A stretch of 64,000 nt of DNA from Paraburkholderia aromaticivorans (GTDB taxonomy: Bacteria > Pseudomonadota > Gammaproteobacteria > Burkholderiales > Burkholderiaceae). The stretch is from contig NZ_CP022989.1 in NCBI RefSeq assembly GCF_002278075.1, positions 930,001 to 994,000 of the forward strand, in the 5' to 3' direction. The notes beneath the pieces are model-generated. The model was not told the DNA's origin and did not search any database. It saw only the letters and a list, made by a program, of their open reading frames with translations. The position numbers were made by a program, and so were the translations under genes. This document shows positions 39,188 through 48,103 of the stretch, in pieces (position 1 is the first letter of the stretch; every line of letters starts with the position of its first letter).

Positions 39188-42100
39188 TCACATATTGCGG
39201 CGGTACTGCCCGCCCACTTCGAACAACGCGTGCGTGATCTGCCCGAGCGAACAGACGCGCACGACGTCCATCAGCACCGCGAACACGTTTTCATCGTCGA
39301 TCACCGCGCGCTTCAGACGTTCGAGCGCGGCGGGCGCCGCCTCGCAATGCCGCGCCTGGAAAGCATGCAGACGTTGCAACTGGCTCTGCTTTTCTTCGTC
39401 AGTGGAACGGGCTAGCGCGACCGGCTGCGGCGCTTCATGCGGATGGGGGCTCAAGAACGTGTTCACGCCGACGATCGGATACGAACCGTCATGCTTGCGA
39501 TGCTCATACAGCATCGACTCGTCCTGGATGCGCCCGCGCTGGTAGCCGGTTTCCATTGCGCCGAGCACGCCGCCGCGCTCGGTCAACCGGTCGAACTCGG
39601 CCAGCACCGCTTCTTCCACCAGGTCGGTCAGCTCTTCGATCACGAAGCTGCCCTGATTCGGATTCTGATTCTTCGCGAGCCCCCATTCACGGTTGATGAT
39701 CAACTGGATCGCCACCGCGCGGCGCACCGATTCCTCGGTGGGCGTGGTGATCGCTTCATCGAAGGCATTGGTGTGCAGCGAGTTGCAATTGTCGTAAATC
39801 GCGATCAGCGCTTGCAGCGTGGTGCGAATATCGTTGAAGTCGATCTCCTGCGCGTGCAGGCTGCGGCCCGAGGTCTGCACGTGATACTTGAGCTTCTGGC
39901 TGCGTTCGTTTGCGCCGTAGCGCTCGCGCATCGCAACGGCCCAGATGCGGCGCGCGACCCGGCCCAGCACCGTGTATTCCGGCTCCATGCCGTTTGAAAA
40001 GAAGAACGACAGATTCGGCGCGAAGTCGTCGATCGACATGCCGCGGGCGAGATAGGCCTCGACATAGGTGAAGCCGTTCGCGAGCGTGTAGGCGAGCTGC
40101 GAAATCGGGTTCGCGCCGGCTTCGGCGATGTGATAGCCGGAGATCGACACCGAATAGAAGTTGCGCACGCCATGCTCGACGAAATACGCCTGAATATCGC
40201 CCATCACTTTCAGGCTGAATTCGGTCGAGAAGATACAGGTGTTCTGGCCCTGATCTTCCTTCAGGATGTCGGCCTGCACGGTGCCGCGCACGTTTTCCAG
40301 CGCCGCACGGCGCGTCGCGGCGAGTTCGTCGTCCGTGAGCGGGCGGCCTTGCCGCTGGGCCGTGCGCGCGATCTGCTGATCGATCGCGACGTTGAAGAAC
40401 ATCGCCAGGATGGTCGGCGCGGGCCCGTTGATCGTCATCGAGACCGAGGTTTCCGGCGCGCAGAGGTCGAAGCCGTCGTAGAGCGTTTTCATGTCGTCGA
40501 GCGTCGCCACCGAGACGCCCGAATTGCCCACCTTGCCGTAGATGTCGGGACGCTCGTGCGGCTCTTCGCCGTAGAGCGTGACCGAATCGAATGCGGTCGA
40601 CAGACGTTTGGCCGGCGTGCCCTCGGAGAGCAGTTTGAAGCGGCGATTGGTGCGTTGCGGATCGCCTTCGCCCGCGAACATCCGCGTCGGGTCTTCGTTT
40701 TCGCGGCGGAACGCGAATACGCCGGCGGTGAACGGGAAGTAGCCGGGCAGATTGTCGAGCATGAGCCAGCGCAGAATCTCGCCCTGGTCGACGAATTTCG
40801 GCAGCGAAACCTTGCGGACTTCAGAGCCTGAAAGCGTCGTGACGGTGAGCGCGGTGCGGATTTCGCGGTCGCGAATGCGGACGATGTGTTCGGCGCCAGA
40901 ATAGGTAGCGACAGTCTGCGGCCAGGTGTCGAGGAGAATGCGTTCGCGTTCGCCGAGTGCGGCGGTGCGTTGGGTGATGAGCGTGTCGAGTGGCGAGTGA
41001 GTTGGGTTGAGCGCGTCGGCGGGGGTGGTTGTGCCGCCGGTTGCGGCTGCGCATGAGGTCGCGGCCGTGTCTGCTCCGGGGCTTGCGTTTGCGTTTGCGT
41101 TTGCGCTTGCGTTCGCTTCCGAGCTCGCCCTTGTGGCAACAACGGAGCCTGCGCCCACAGCCGCGCCCGCCTCACCGAGCATCCGGCGCGCCTCGATCAG
41201 TTGCCAGCGCTCGCGCGCCACACGCGCTTGCGCGTCGGCCCGCTCGCGATAAGCGTGAACCGTCTGCGCAATATCCGCCAGATAGCGCACGCGCGCCGGC
41301 GGCACGATCGCGTTGCGGCCACTCGAAAAGCGCAGACCTTCGGGCGCGGCCAGCCGGCCGCCGCCCAAGCGCAAACCGTGCTTGCGCAGCGCTTGCGCAA
41401 CGTGGCGGTACAGCGCGGTCACGCCGTCGTCGTTAAAGCGCGAGGCGATCGTGCCGAACACGGGCATCGACTCGGGCGGCTTCGCGAAGTCGCCGCGATT
41501 GCGCTGAACCTGCTTGGCGACGTCGCGCAACGCGTCCGGCGCGCCTTTGCGATCGAACTTGTTGATCGCGACGAAGCCGGCGAAGTCGAGCATGTCGATC
41601 TTCTCCAACTGGCTGGCCGCGCCGAACTCCGGCGTCATGACATACAGCGATTCGTCGACGAACGGCACGATCGCCGCATCCCCCTGACCGATGCCCGACG
41701 TTTCCACGACGATCAGATCGAAACCCGCCGCCTTGCACAGCATCAGCGCGTCGGGCAGAGAATCGGAGATTTCGCTCGATGCTTCGCGCGTCGCCATCGA
41801 TCGCATGTACACCCGCGCGCCGCCGCCCCAGTCGCCAATGGCATTCATGCGGATGCGGTCGCCCAGCAGCGCGCCGCCGGACTTGCGGCGCGACGGATCG
41901 ATGGCGAGCACGGCAATGGTGAGCGCGTCGCCGTAGTCGAGGCGAAAGCGCCGGATCAGTTCGTCGGTGAGCGACGATTTGCCGGCGCCGCCGGTTCCGG
42001 TGATGCCGAGGACGGGGATCGCGGCTGCTTTCGCCAAGGCGGACAGGTTTTCCCGCGTCACGGCGTCGATAGCGCCCGTTTCGAATGCGCTGATGAGCCG

Positions 42101-42814
42101 CGCGAGTCGGCGGAAGGCGAAGGATGCGGGGTCGGGCGCGGCCGTGTTGGCGGTGTTGCCCGCGCCCGCCTGCTGTTCCGCGCCCGCCGTCTCGCCCGCA
42201 AGACTCGCCTTGCTGGATGGATCGCGCGCTGCGTCCACGCGCGCGTCGGCGCCGGCATCGCCATGCGAATCAAACCGCGGCAGCCGGTGCGCCGCAAGCT
42301 CGGCCACCCAGGCGCCGACCGGGCTCTGTGCTGCGGCCGCCGCCGCGCGCGCACTATCGGCGCAGCGCGCGATCATGTCGTCGATCATGCCTTGCAGACC
42401 GAGCCGCTGGCCGTCCTGCGGCGAATAGATCTTCTCGACGCCATAGCGTTCGAGTTCGGCGATTTCGTCAGGGACGATCACCCCGCCGCCGCCGCCGAAT
42501 ACCTTGATACGCTCGCCACCGCGTGCGCGCAGCAAGTCGACCAGATAGCGGAAGTATTCGTTGTGACCACCCTGGTAGCTCGACACGGCGACGCCGTCGG
42601 CGTCTTCGTGCAGCGCGGCGGTGGCGACTTCATCGACGGAGCGATTGTGGCCGAGGTGAACCACCTCGACGCCGCTCGCCTGAAGAATGCGCCGCATGAT
42701 GTTGATCGACGCATCGTGACCATCGAACAACGCGGCGGCCGTAACAAAACGCAGTCGCCGGCCCGCGGGCAGCTTGTGGCTGCCGGCGCGCTGCGGCGTG
42801 GACAGATCGGTCAT
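39188..42814 (-). CDS. icmF: Fused isobutyryl-CoA mutase (IcmF)
   Basis: A 1208-residue adenosylcobalamin enzyme fusing three parts. Residues 20-150 form the B12-binding domain with FDGHDASIN (His33 expected to ligate cobalt). Residues about 230-560 form a MeaI-type G-protein chaperone with P-loop GTGGAGKS (273-280). The C-terminal half is the acyl-CoA mutase barrel ([14 protein letters not shown]). It interconverts isobutyryl-CoA and butyryl-CoA, with known side activity on isovaleryl-CoA. Two low-complexity linkers (Ala/Gly/Asp-rich near 150-230 and an Ala/Asn repeat near 570-600) separate the parts. A LysR gene lies 81 bp upstream on the same strand. GGGGGAG precedes the start. Confidence 0.96.
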   Translation of the reverse strand: MTDLSTPQRAGSHKLPAGRRLRFVTAAALFDGHDASINIMRRILQASGVEVVHLGHNRSVDEVATAALHEDADGVAVSSYQGGHNEYFRYLVDLLRARGGERIKVFGGGGGVIVPDEIAELERYGVEKIYSPQDGQRLGLQGMIDDMIARCADSARAAAAAAQSPVGAWVAELAAHRLPRFDSHGDAGADARVDAARDPSSKASLAGETAGAEQQAGAGNTANTAAPDPASFAFRRLARLISAFETGAIDAVTRENLSALAKAAAIPVLGITGTGGAGKSSLTDELIRRFRLDYGDALTIAVLAIDPSRRKSGGALLGDRIRMNAIGDWGGGARVYMRSMATREASSEISDSLPDALMLCKAAGFDLIVVETSGIGQGDAAIVPFVDESLYVMTPEFGAASQLEKIDMLDFAGFVAINKFDRKGAPDALRDVAKQVQRNRGDFAKPPESMPVFGTIASRFNDDGVTALYRHVAQALRKHGLRLGGGRLAAPEGLRFSSGRNAIVPPARVRYLADIAQTVHAYRERADAQARVARERWQLIEARRMLGEAGAAVGAGSVVATRASSEANASANANANASPGADTAATSCAAATGGTTTPADALNPTHSPLDTLITQRTAALGERERILLDTWPQTVATYSGAEHIVRIRDREIRTALTVTTLSGSEVRKVSLPKFVDQGEILRWLMLDNLPGYFPFTAGVFAFRRENEDPTRMFAGEGDPQRTNRRFKLLSEGTPAKRLSTAFDSVTLYGEEPHERPDIYGKVGNSGVSVATLDDMKTLYDGFDLCAPETSVSMTINGPAPTILAMFFNVAIDQQIARTAQRQGRPLTDDELAATRRAALENVRGTVQADILKEDQGQNTCIFSTEFSLKVMGDIQAYFVEHGVRNFYSVSISGYHIAEAGANPISQLAYTLANGFTYVEAYLARGMSIDDFAPNLSFFFSNGMEPEYTVLGRVARRIWAVAMRERYGANERSQKLKYHVQTSGRSLHAQEIDFNDIRTTLQALIAIYDNCNSLHTNAFDEAITTPTEESVRRAVAIQLIINREWGLAKNQNPNQGSFVIEELTDLVEEAVLAEFDRLTERGGVLGAMETGYQRGRIQDESMLYEHRKHDGSYPIVGVNTFLSPHPHEAPQPVALARSTDEEKQSQLQRLHAFQARHCEAAPAALERLKRAVIDDENVFAVLMDVVRVCSLGQITHALFEVGGQYRRNM

Positions 42815-42895
42815 GTCTCCCCCAGATCGTTACGCGTATGGGTGCTGGCAACCAGTATAGCGAAACGGGTCGGGGCGCCTGAGCGGCCCGCGCGC

Positions 42896-43834
42896 CTACC
42901 GCACCGCGAGCGCCTTGATCTGTTCGAGCGACGGCCACAGCGACTCGTTCGCGAACCGTTCGGCGAGAAAGTCGACAAACGAACGCACCTTGGCCGACAG
43001 ATGCCGGCGGCTCGCATAGACGACATGGATGGGCAGCTCGCGCGGCGGCACCTCATCCACCAACAGGGGCACGAGGCGCCCCGCGGCCAGATCGTCGCCG
43101 ATCACCTCGGTGCCGAGCATCGCGATACCCGCGCCCTGCAGCACGATCACGCGCTGCGCTTCCAGATGATTGACGATGAGGTTGCCCGTCAGGCGCACGC
43201 GCGTCGAGGCGTCGCCGGTTGCCGGCGCGATTTCGAGTGCCGACACGCCTGCGTACTGCAGATAGTTGTGACGCGCCAGATCGGCGACCGTCTTCGGCGT
43301 GCCGTGCCGTTTCAGATAGGCGGGAGACGCGCACAGCACGAGATGCGCGGTCGCGATCTGCCGCGCGATCAAGGAAGAGGACTTGAGCCCGCTCGGCGAC
43401 GCCCGGATCGCGACATCGAAACCTTCGTCGATCAGTTCGACCACCCGGTCGGACAGCGTCATATCGACGGTGACTTGCGGATACTGCGCGGCGTAATCCG
43501 CCACCGCGGCCATCACATGGCTCAAGCCGAACGCCGACAGCGACGACACCCGCAAGCGCCCCTGCGGCACGACGCTCGCCGCGCCGACCACCTGTTCGGC
43601 TTCCTCGAGTTCGGTGAGCACCTGGCTCAAACGCTCGTAGTATTCGCGGCCCGCCTCCGTCGGCGCGACCCGTCGCGTGGTGCGGTTCAAAAGACGCGCG
43701 CCGAGTTGCTGTTCGAGATGCATCACGTGCTTGCTCGCCATGGCCGCCGACATTTCCATCCGTTCGGCCGCGCCGACAAAGCTGCCGACTTCGACCACGT
43801 GCCGGAACACTTTCATGCTGACGAGGGTATCCAT
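42896..43834 (-). CDS. LysR-family transcriptional regulator
   Basis: A 312-residue LysR protein. The N-terminal helix-turn-helix (FRHVVEVGSFVGAAERMEMS, about residues 10-29) and a periplasmic-binding-type effector domain (from about 90) are present. It resembles the CrgA/DsdC-like subgroup that begins MDTLVSMKVF. It precedes icmF on the same strand at 81 bp, so co-transcription and control of icmF are possible. LysR genes more often regulate a divergent gene, and the divergent side here is a noncoding shadow. Confidence 0.93.
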   Translation of the reverse strand: MDTLVSMKVFRHVVEVGSFVGAAERMEMSAAMASKHVMHLEQQLGARLLNRTTRRVAPTEAGREYYERLSQVLTELEEAEQVVGAASVVPQGRLRVSSLSAFGLSHVMAAVADYAAQYPQVTVDMTLSDRVVELIDEGFDVAIRASPSGLKSSSLIARQIATAHLVLCASPAYLKRHGTPKTVADLARHNYLQYAGVSALEIAPATGDASTRVRLTGNLIVNHLEAQRVIVLQGAGIAMLGTEVIGDDLAAGRLVPLLVDEVPPRELPIHVVYASRRHLSAKVRSFVDFLAERFANESLWPSLEQIKALAVR

Positions 43835-43937
43835 CTCAATCGCTCACTTCAGGAATCAATCGACGGTATTTTGCCGGGTTTATCAAAGGTTGGTCGGCAA
43901 AGTACGCGTTCAACGATTGAATCGGGCGCCAGAAAGC

Positions 43938-43970
43938 AAAAAACCCGCTTTCCGAAGAAGACGGGCTTTG
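43938..43970 (-). terminator. Terminator of the porin gene
   Basis: On the minus strand, aaagcccg and cgggtttttt surround a loop of about 14 nt, with one G-T pair in the stem, followed by a run of T. It lies 80 bp after the porin stop. Confidence 0.7.
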
Positions 43971-44050
43971 AGATCAAGCTGATGCGGCCAGTACGCGGCA
44001 CCCGCACGCAGGCGCCACGCGGCACGCGGCACGCGGCGCGGCCGAGACGC

Positions 44051-45136
44051 TTAGAACTTCGCGCGCAAACCGACACCGTAGGTGTTGCCGCTCGACTGAC
44101 TGGTGATGTGGTCGTACAGATAAGCCGCGTAGATGTCCGTGCGCTTGGACAGCGGATAGTCGTAGCCGATCGCAGCCGTCTGGCGGGTCTGGTCGAAGCC
44201 GCCGCCGTCGCGCGAGTAGGCGTACGACGCCATCACCGTGCCCGGGCCGAACGGCACCGACGCGCCGCCCTGTGCCGTGTTCACGTGCCAGCTCGTGACC
44301 TGCTGGTCGTTATACGTGTACATGTACTGGCCGAAGAACTTCACGAACTTCAGGTCGTACGACAGGCCGAGCTGCGCGACGCTCTGGCTCTTCAGGCCGG
44401 GAACGCCCGACGTGCTGAAGCTGCCGAGGTCGCTCGGCACGTTGTTGAAGTTCACGTACTGGTAGACCGCCGTTGCCGCGAACGGGCCGTGGAAATACAG
44501 CACCTGGCCGCTCCACTTCTTCGCGCCGTTCTCGGTCGTATTGCCGAGCGCGTACATGGCCGTCGCCGACAGGCCATTGAAGTTCGGCGACGAGTACGAC
44601 ACCGCGTTGCTCCAGCCGGAGTCACCCGTCACGCCTTGGTCCGTCGAGTACGTCGGGAACGTGCCGAGGCCGAGGTACGTGTGATAGACCATCGGCGAGA
44701 ACACGTACGAATCGATGAAGGGGTTGAACAGAATCGTCGACACGAACAGCGGCGTCGTCAGACGGCCTGCGGTCACCGTGCCGTAAGGCGATTCGATACC
44801 GACGTACGCGTTACGCGAGAACATCGTGTCGCCCGTGAAGCGGCCGTACTGGCCGTTCTGCGCGAGGAAGAAGCCTTCCAGCGCGAAGATCGCCTTGTAG
44901 CCGTTGCCCAGATCCTCCGCCCCCTTCAGGCCCCAGTACGAGGTCGACATGCCGCCACCCGAGACTTGCACCGCAGTCTTGCCGCCCGGAAACTTCTGCG
45001 CGCCGACCCATTCGTCGACCTGACCGTAGAGCTGCACGCTCGATTGCGCAAAAGCAGACGATGCACTGGCCAGCAAAGCGGCACACGCGGTTGCCTTGAG
45101 GGTGGTCTTCAGCGCACTGCTGATGCTTGTTTTCAT
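44051..45136 (-). CDS. Gram-negative general porin
   Basis: A 361-residue outer-membrane beta-barrel of the Burkholderia/Neisseria trimeric porin type. The signal peptide ends at FAQ (residue near 30). The mature N-terminus SSVQLYGQVDEWVG, the constriction-loop region with GLKGAEDLGNGYKAIFALE, and the C-terminal YGVGLRAKF ending in Phe are characteristic. The ATG at 45136 has AGGAGA; the open frame further upstream is not used. It allows diffusion of small solutes; specificity is unknown. Confidence 0.95.
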   Translation of the reverse strand: MKTSISSALKTTLKATACAALLASASSAFAQSSVQLYGQVDEWVGAQKFPGGKTAVQVSGGGMSTSYWGLKGAEDLGNGYKAIFALEGFFLAQNGQYGRFTGDTMFSRNAYVGIESPYGTVTAGRLTTPLFVSTILFNPFIDSYVFSPMVYHTYLGLGTFPTYSTDQGVTGDSGWSNAVSYSSPNFNGLSATAMYALGNTTENGAKKWSGQVLYFHGPFAATAVYQYVNFNNVPSDLGSFSTSGVPGLKSQSVAQLGLSYDLKFVKFFGQYMYTYNDQQVTSWHVNTAQGGASVPFGPGTVMASYAYSRDGGGFDQTRQTAAIGYDYPLSKRTDIYAAYLYDHITSQSSGNTYGVGLRAKF

Positions 45137-45642
45137 GGGTTCTCCTGTCTTTGTCAAAAGGGGTGTGGCTGTGCGAAAGGGGGAACTCGCGCGAACCATT
45201 GTTGTTGTCCGTTCGGTCATCGAGCCAATCTGGGCGGGACCATCTTTGCGGACCATTTTTATGAACAAAAATATCGTTGGTTATTGCGGGTATATCGGTC
45301 TGATTAGTTTTGTCGCTTATCGGCCTGATAAAGGCTTGGCCGACGGCACGCTCGCGGTGCCGCCGCAGACCGCGCGGCAGCGCGCAAAGCGAGACTGACA
45401 CGGCGCCCGACGGGCCGATAACGCCTCAGATGACAAGCGGATGACGCACCGCCGCATAACCGACGAGATTTGACGACGGGAGGGGGCGCGCTGCCGAGTG
45501 TTTTCAAAAAAGTGTGGCGTCGAAACGTCACAAAGCGGGCGGCCTGGGCGCGCGAAGACCCGGCGGGCGGTTGCTGCCGGGCAGTTCGAAAGGGGGAGAA
45601 GTGTTTCAGCGGGCGCGACCGGGCGCGACGTCCGCGCGACGC
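45137..45642. other. Intergenic region upstream of the porin gene
   Basis: 506 bp. The left end must hold the leftward porin promoter in the AT-richer part near 45240-45310. A weak dyad (ttatc, 5-nt spacer, gataa at 45317-45331) is present there. I see no gene. Confidence 0.5.
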
Positions 45643-46305
45643 TTAATTGCGGTAAGGCGAACCTTCCGGTTGGCGCGGGTCGTCCGCCTGGCGCGGCATG
45701 GCGCGCCAGGCGGACGACCCGCCGCGTTCCTCGTTATAGCGCGCAACGTCCGCCCGAATCGAGCCGGCGCGAACCGGCGCATTAGCGGGTGGCCGCGGCA
45801 CGGTGCGCGACTCGGCACTGACCGGCGTGATGGCACCGGCGTACTGCATGCCGCCGCGGCCGTCGCCGGCATAACCGGCCGGTCCGGCGACCCGCCGCAT
45901 GCCCGGGTTATACACACCAAACCCGTTGCCATAACCGCCAGCCGCGAAGTTCGCTCCACGCTGCGGCAGATGCGCGTTGCGGTCGGCGTTCGTATTGCGG
46001 GCTGGTCCTGCGGCGCTGGCGCCATCGTGGCGGCCACCGTTGTGCGCGTCGCCACGGGCGGCGTGATTCACCGGGCCATGCGAATAGCCGCCACCGCCGC
46101 CGTGAGGCATGCCAGGCGCTTTCGCATAGGCGAAGGAGAACAGCGCGGCGATAACCGCGCCCAACGCCCAGTGCCTCGTTCTCGACAACCCGTCCACCCA
46201 GTGACTCTCATGCCCGAAGACTTGCCTGAAGCCCACCGTTCGAGCTGCGATGGACTTGTTTTGGGACTGGCACGGGCGCTGCGACAACATCGCGGCGCGC
46301 GACAT
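45643..46305 (-). CDS. Hypothetical Gly/His/Ala-rich exported protein
   Basis: An uncharacterised protein of about 220 residues. A hydrophobic segment (HWALGAVIAALFSFAYA) is preceded by Arg residues and acts as a signal anchor or signal peptide. The rest is rich in Gly, His, Asn and Ala (MPHGGGGGYSHG) with no Cys and a Pro/Arg-rich end (ADDPRQPEGSPYRN). No family is recognised. The start is uncertain: 46305 and 46359 are both possible. The last 80 bp of the gene contain a long perfect inverted repeat. It may encode a small periplasmic protein. Confidence 0.6.
   Translation of the reverse strand: MSRAAMLSQRPCQSQNKSIAARTVGFRQVFGHESHWVDGLSRTRHWALGAVIAALFSFAYAKAPGMPHGGGGGYSHGPVNHAARGDAHNGGRHDGASAAGPARNTNADRNAHLPQRGANFAAGGYGNGFGVYNPGMRRVAGPAGYAGDGRGGMQYAGAITPVSAESRTVPRPPANAPVRAGSIRADVARYNEERGGSSAWRAMPRQADDPRQPEGSPYRN
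45676..45723. repeat. 21-bp perfect inverted repeat inside a coding region
   Basis: Arms of 21 bp (45676-45696 and 45703-45723) separated by 6 bp, GC-rich and perfectly complementary. It lies in the 3' end of the hypothetical gene, about 35 bp before its stop. Neither side has a T-run, so it is not a standard terminator. Confidence 0.9.
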
Positions 46306-46762
46306 CCCGACGGCCTTTGAACCGTAATTTATGGGTGCCGGCAAAGGGTGTCGAGCCAAAAAGTGTTAGGCCTGCGCCGCGGATGTAACACCTTGTTACT
46401 GCGACGTTTTTTTGCGACAGAGCGCTTGCGGGAAAGCCCTGAAACCGCTTGCTTTCAAGGCGTTAGCGAGATAGCGGACCAGTGCTTGCGTATGACGAAT
46501 CGCGGGCACCGTTTTCACCTGGATTGTCAAAAGTCCATGGACCAAACAGACGACGTCGCCAATACTGAACCACCGCTTGCAGCGCGGTCGCGACGTCACG
46601 CTGACCTGCGTGGCAATGCGCAGCACTCATTAATCGATTCGGCAAATGAATTTGCATTTTCAATCGAAAATCAACAACAATAAGGGTTTCCCATAAGCGG
46701 GAGCGGCGCCTTCATGCGCACGGCCCGCGCGCTTATCCGCATTACCGAATCGAGATTCCGAC
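46306..46762. other. Intergenic region, hypothetical gene / SBF transporter
   Basis: 457 bp between divergent genes, containing both promoters. A 15-bp dyad (gtaaca, 3-nt spacer, tgttac) is at 46385-46399. No RNA gene or convincing ORF is visible; a downstream stretch near 46620-46690 is AT-rich. Confidence 0.5.
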
Positions 46763-47791
46763 ATGGCTCGCCCGAAACTGCTTCCCGACAACTTCACCTT
46801 ATGCCTCGTCGGCACGGTGATTCTTGCCAGCTTCCTGCCGGTTCACGGGCAGGCCGCCGTCGGCTTCAACTGGGTGACGAACGTGGCGGTCGGCCTGCTG
46901 TTTTTCCTGCACGGCGCCAAGCTCTCACGCGAAGCGATCATTGCGGGCGCGACGCATTGGCGTTTGCACGCGGTGGTGCTGCTCAGCACGTTCGCGCTCT
47001 TTCCGCTGCTCGGCCTCGCGCTTAAGCCGCTCCTTTCGCCACTTGTCACGCCGGCGCTCTATGCGGGGATCCTCTTCCTCTGCACGCTGCCGTCTACGGT
47101 TCAGTCGTCGATCGCGTTCACGTCCATTGCCAAAGGCAACGTGCCGGCTGCGGTATGCAGCGCGTCGGCCTCGAGCCTGCTCGGCATCTTCATCACGCCC
47201 GCGCTCGTCAGCCTCGTAATCGCCAATCAGGCGGGCGCGAGCGGCGCTTCGCCGTGGCACACGGTGGGCAACATCGTGCTGCAGCTGCTGGTGCCGTTCG
47301 TGGCCGGGCAGCTGCTGCGCCCGTTGATCGGCAAGTGGATCGAGCGCAATCGCGGCGTGCTGAAGTTCGTCGACCAGGGGTCGATCCTGCTGGTGGTGTA
47401 CGGCGCGTTCAGCGAAGCCGTCACTGAAGGCCTGTGGCATCAGATTCCGCTCTCCGCGCTCGGCGGCCTGCTGGTGGTTTGCGTCGTGCTGCTCGCTCTC
47501 GCCCTCGCCGTGACGATATTCGTCAGCAAGCGGCTCGGCTTTAGCCGTGCGGACCAGATCACCATCATCTTCTGCGGCTCGAAGAAGAGCCTCGCGGCCG
47601 GCGTGCCGATGGCCAAGGTGATTTTCGCCTCGCATGCGGTGGGCGCCGTGGTCTTGCCGCTCATGCTGTTCCACCAGATCCAGTTGATGGTGTGCGCCGC
47701 GCTCGCGCAGCGCTGGGGCGCGCGCGACACCAGCGGCGAGGCCCACGCCGCCTCGCGCGAGCGGACCGCCGCCGCCGTCGCGCGCCGTTGA
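46763..47791 (+). CDS. Bile acid:sodium symporter-like (SBF-like) membrane protein
   Basis: A 342-residue inner-membrane protein with about nine or ten transmembrane helices, of the SBF-like family (YfeH/DUF4137 relatives). The motifs LPSTVQSSIAFTSIAKGNVPAAVC and FCGSKKSLAAGVPMAK are diagnostic. It is probably a sodium-coupled symporter for an organic anion; the substrate is not known. The C-terminal 30 residues are a soluble Arg/Ala tail. A terminator follows 58 bp after the stop. Confidence 0.9.
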   Translation: MARPKLLPDNFTLCLVGTVILASFLPVHGQAAVGFNWVTNVAVGLLFFLHGAKLSREAIIAGATHWRLHAVVLLSTFALFPLLGLALKPLLSPLVTPALYAGILFLCTLPSTVQSSIAFTSIAKGNVPAAVCSASASSLLGIFITPALVSLVIANQAGASGASPWHTVGNIVLQLLVPFVAGQLLRPLIGKWIERNRGVLKFVDQGSILLVVYGAFSEAVTEGLWHQIPLSALGGLLVVCVVLLALALAVTIFVSKRLGFSRADQITIIFCGSKKSLAAGVPMAKVIFASHAVGAVVLPLMLFHQIQLMVCAALAQRWGARDTSGEAHAASRERTAAAVARR

Positions 47792-47849
47792 ATACGCGCG
47801 CAATGCAAACAGGACATTCATAAGCGCCCTCCCTGAGCGTCATTTGAAG

Positions 47850-47873
47850 AAAGCCGCCTTGCGCGGCTTTTTT
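47850..47873 (+). terminator. Rho-independent terminator after the SBF-like gene
   Basis: An 8-bp stem (aaagccgc / gcggcttt, loop cttgc) followed by ttttttg. Confidence 0.9.
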
Positions 47874-48103
47874 GTTATTTCACGCGCAATCGCCGCGGCT
47901 GTCGCCTCGGCCTGACGGCATAGGCGAATTCCTGGCAAGACGGATCCCGCCGGCGGCAGCACGCAAACGCAACCGCAAGCGCAAACCAAAACACCCACGC
48001 CAATCCAAACGCACCACCCCGGTGCGACGATTCATCAAAAGTTCACTCAATTAGCCGCGGGGTCAGCCGATAAGCCAAAGGTCGATCGCTACGCCTACCT
48101 GCC

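Noticed and set aside
41201..45307. Very long plus-strand frame (1368 codons) across icmF, lysR and porin
   Set aside because: It runs through three genes read on the other strand and has shadow composition.
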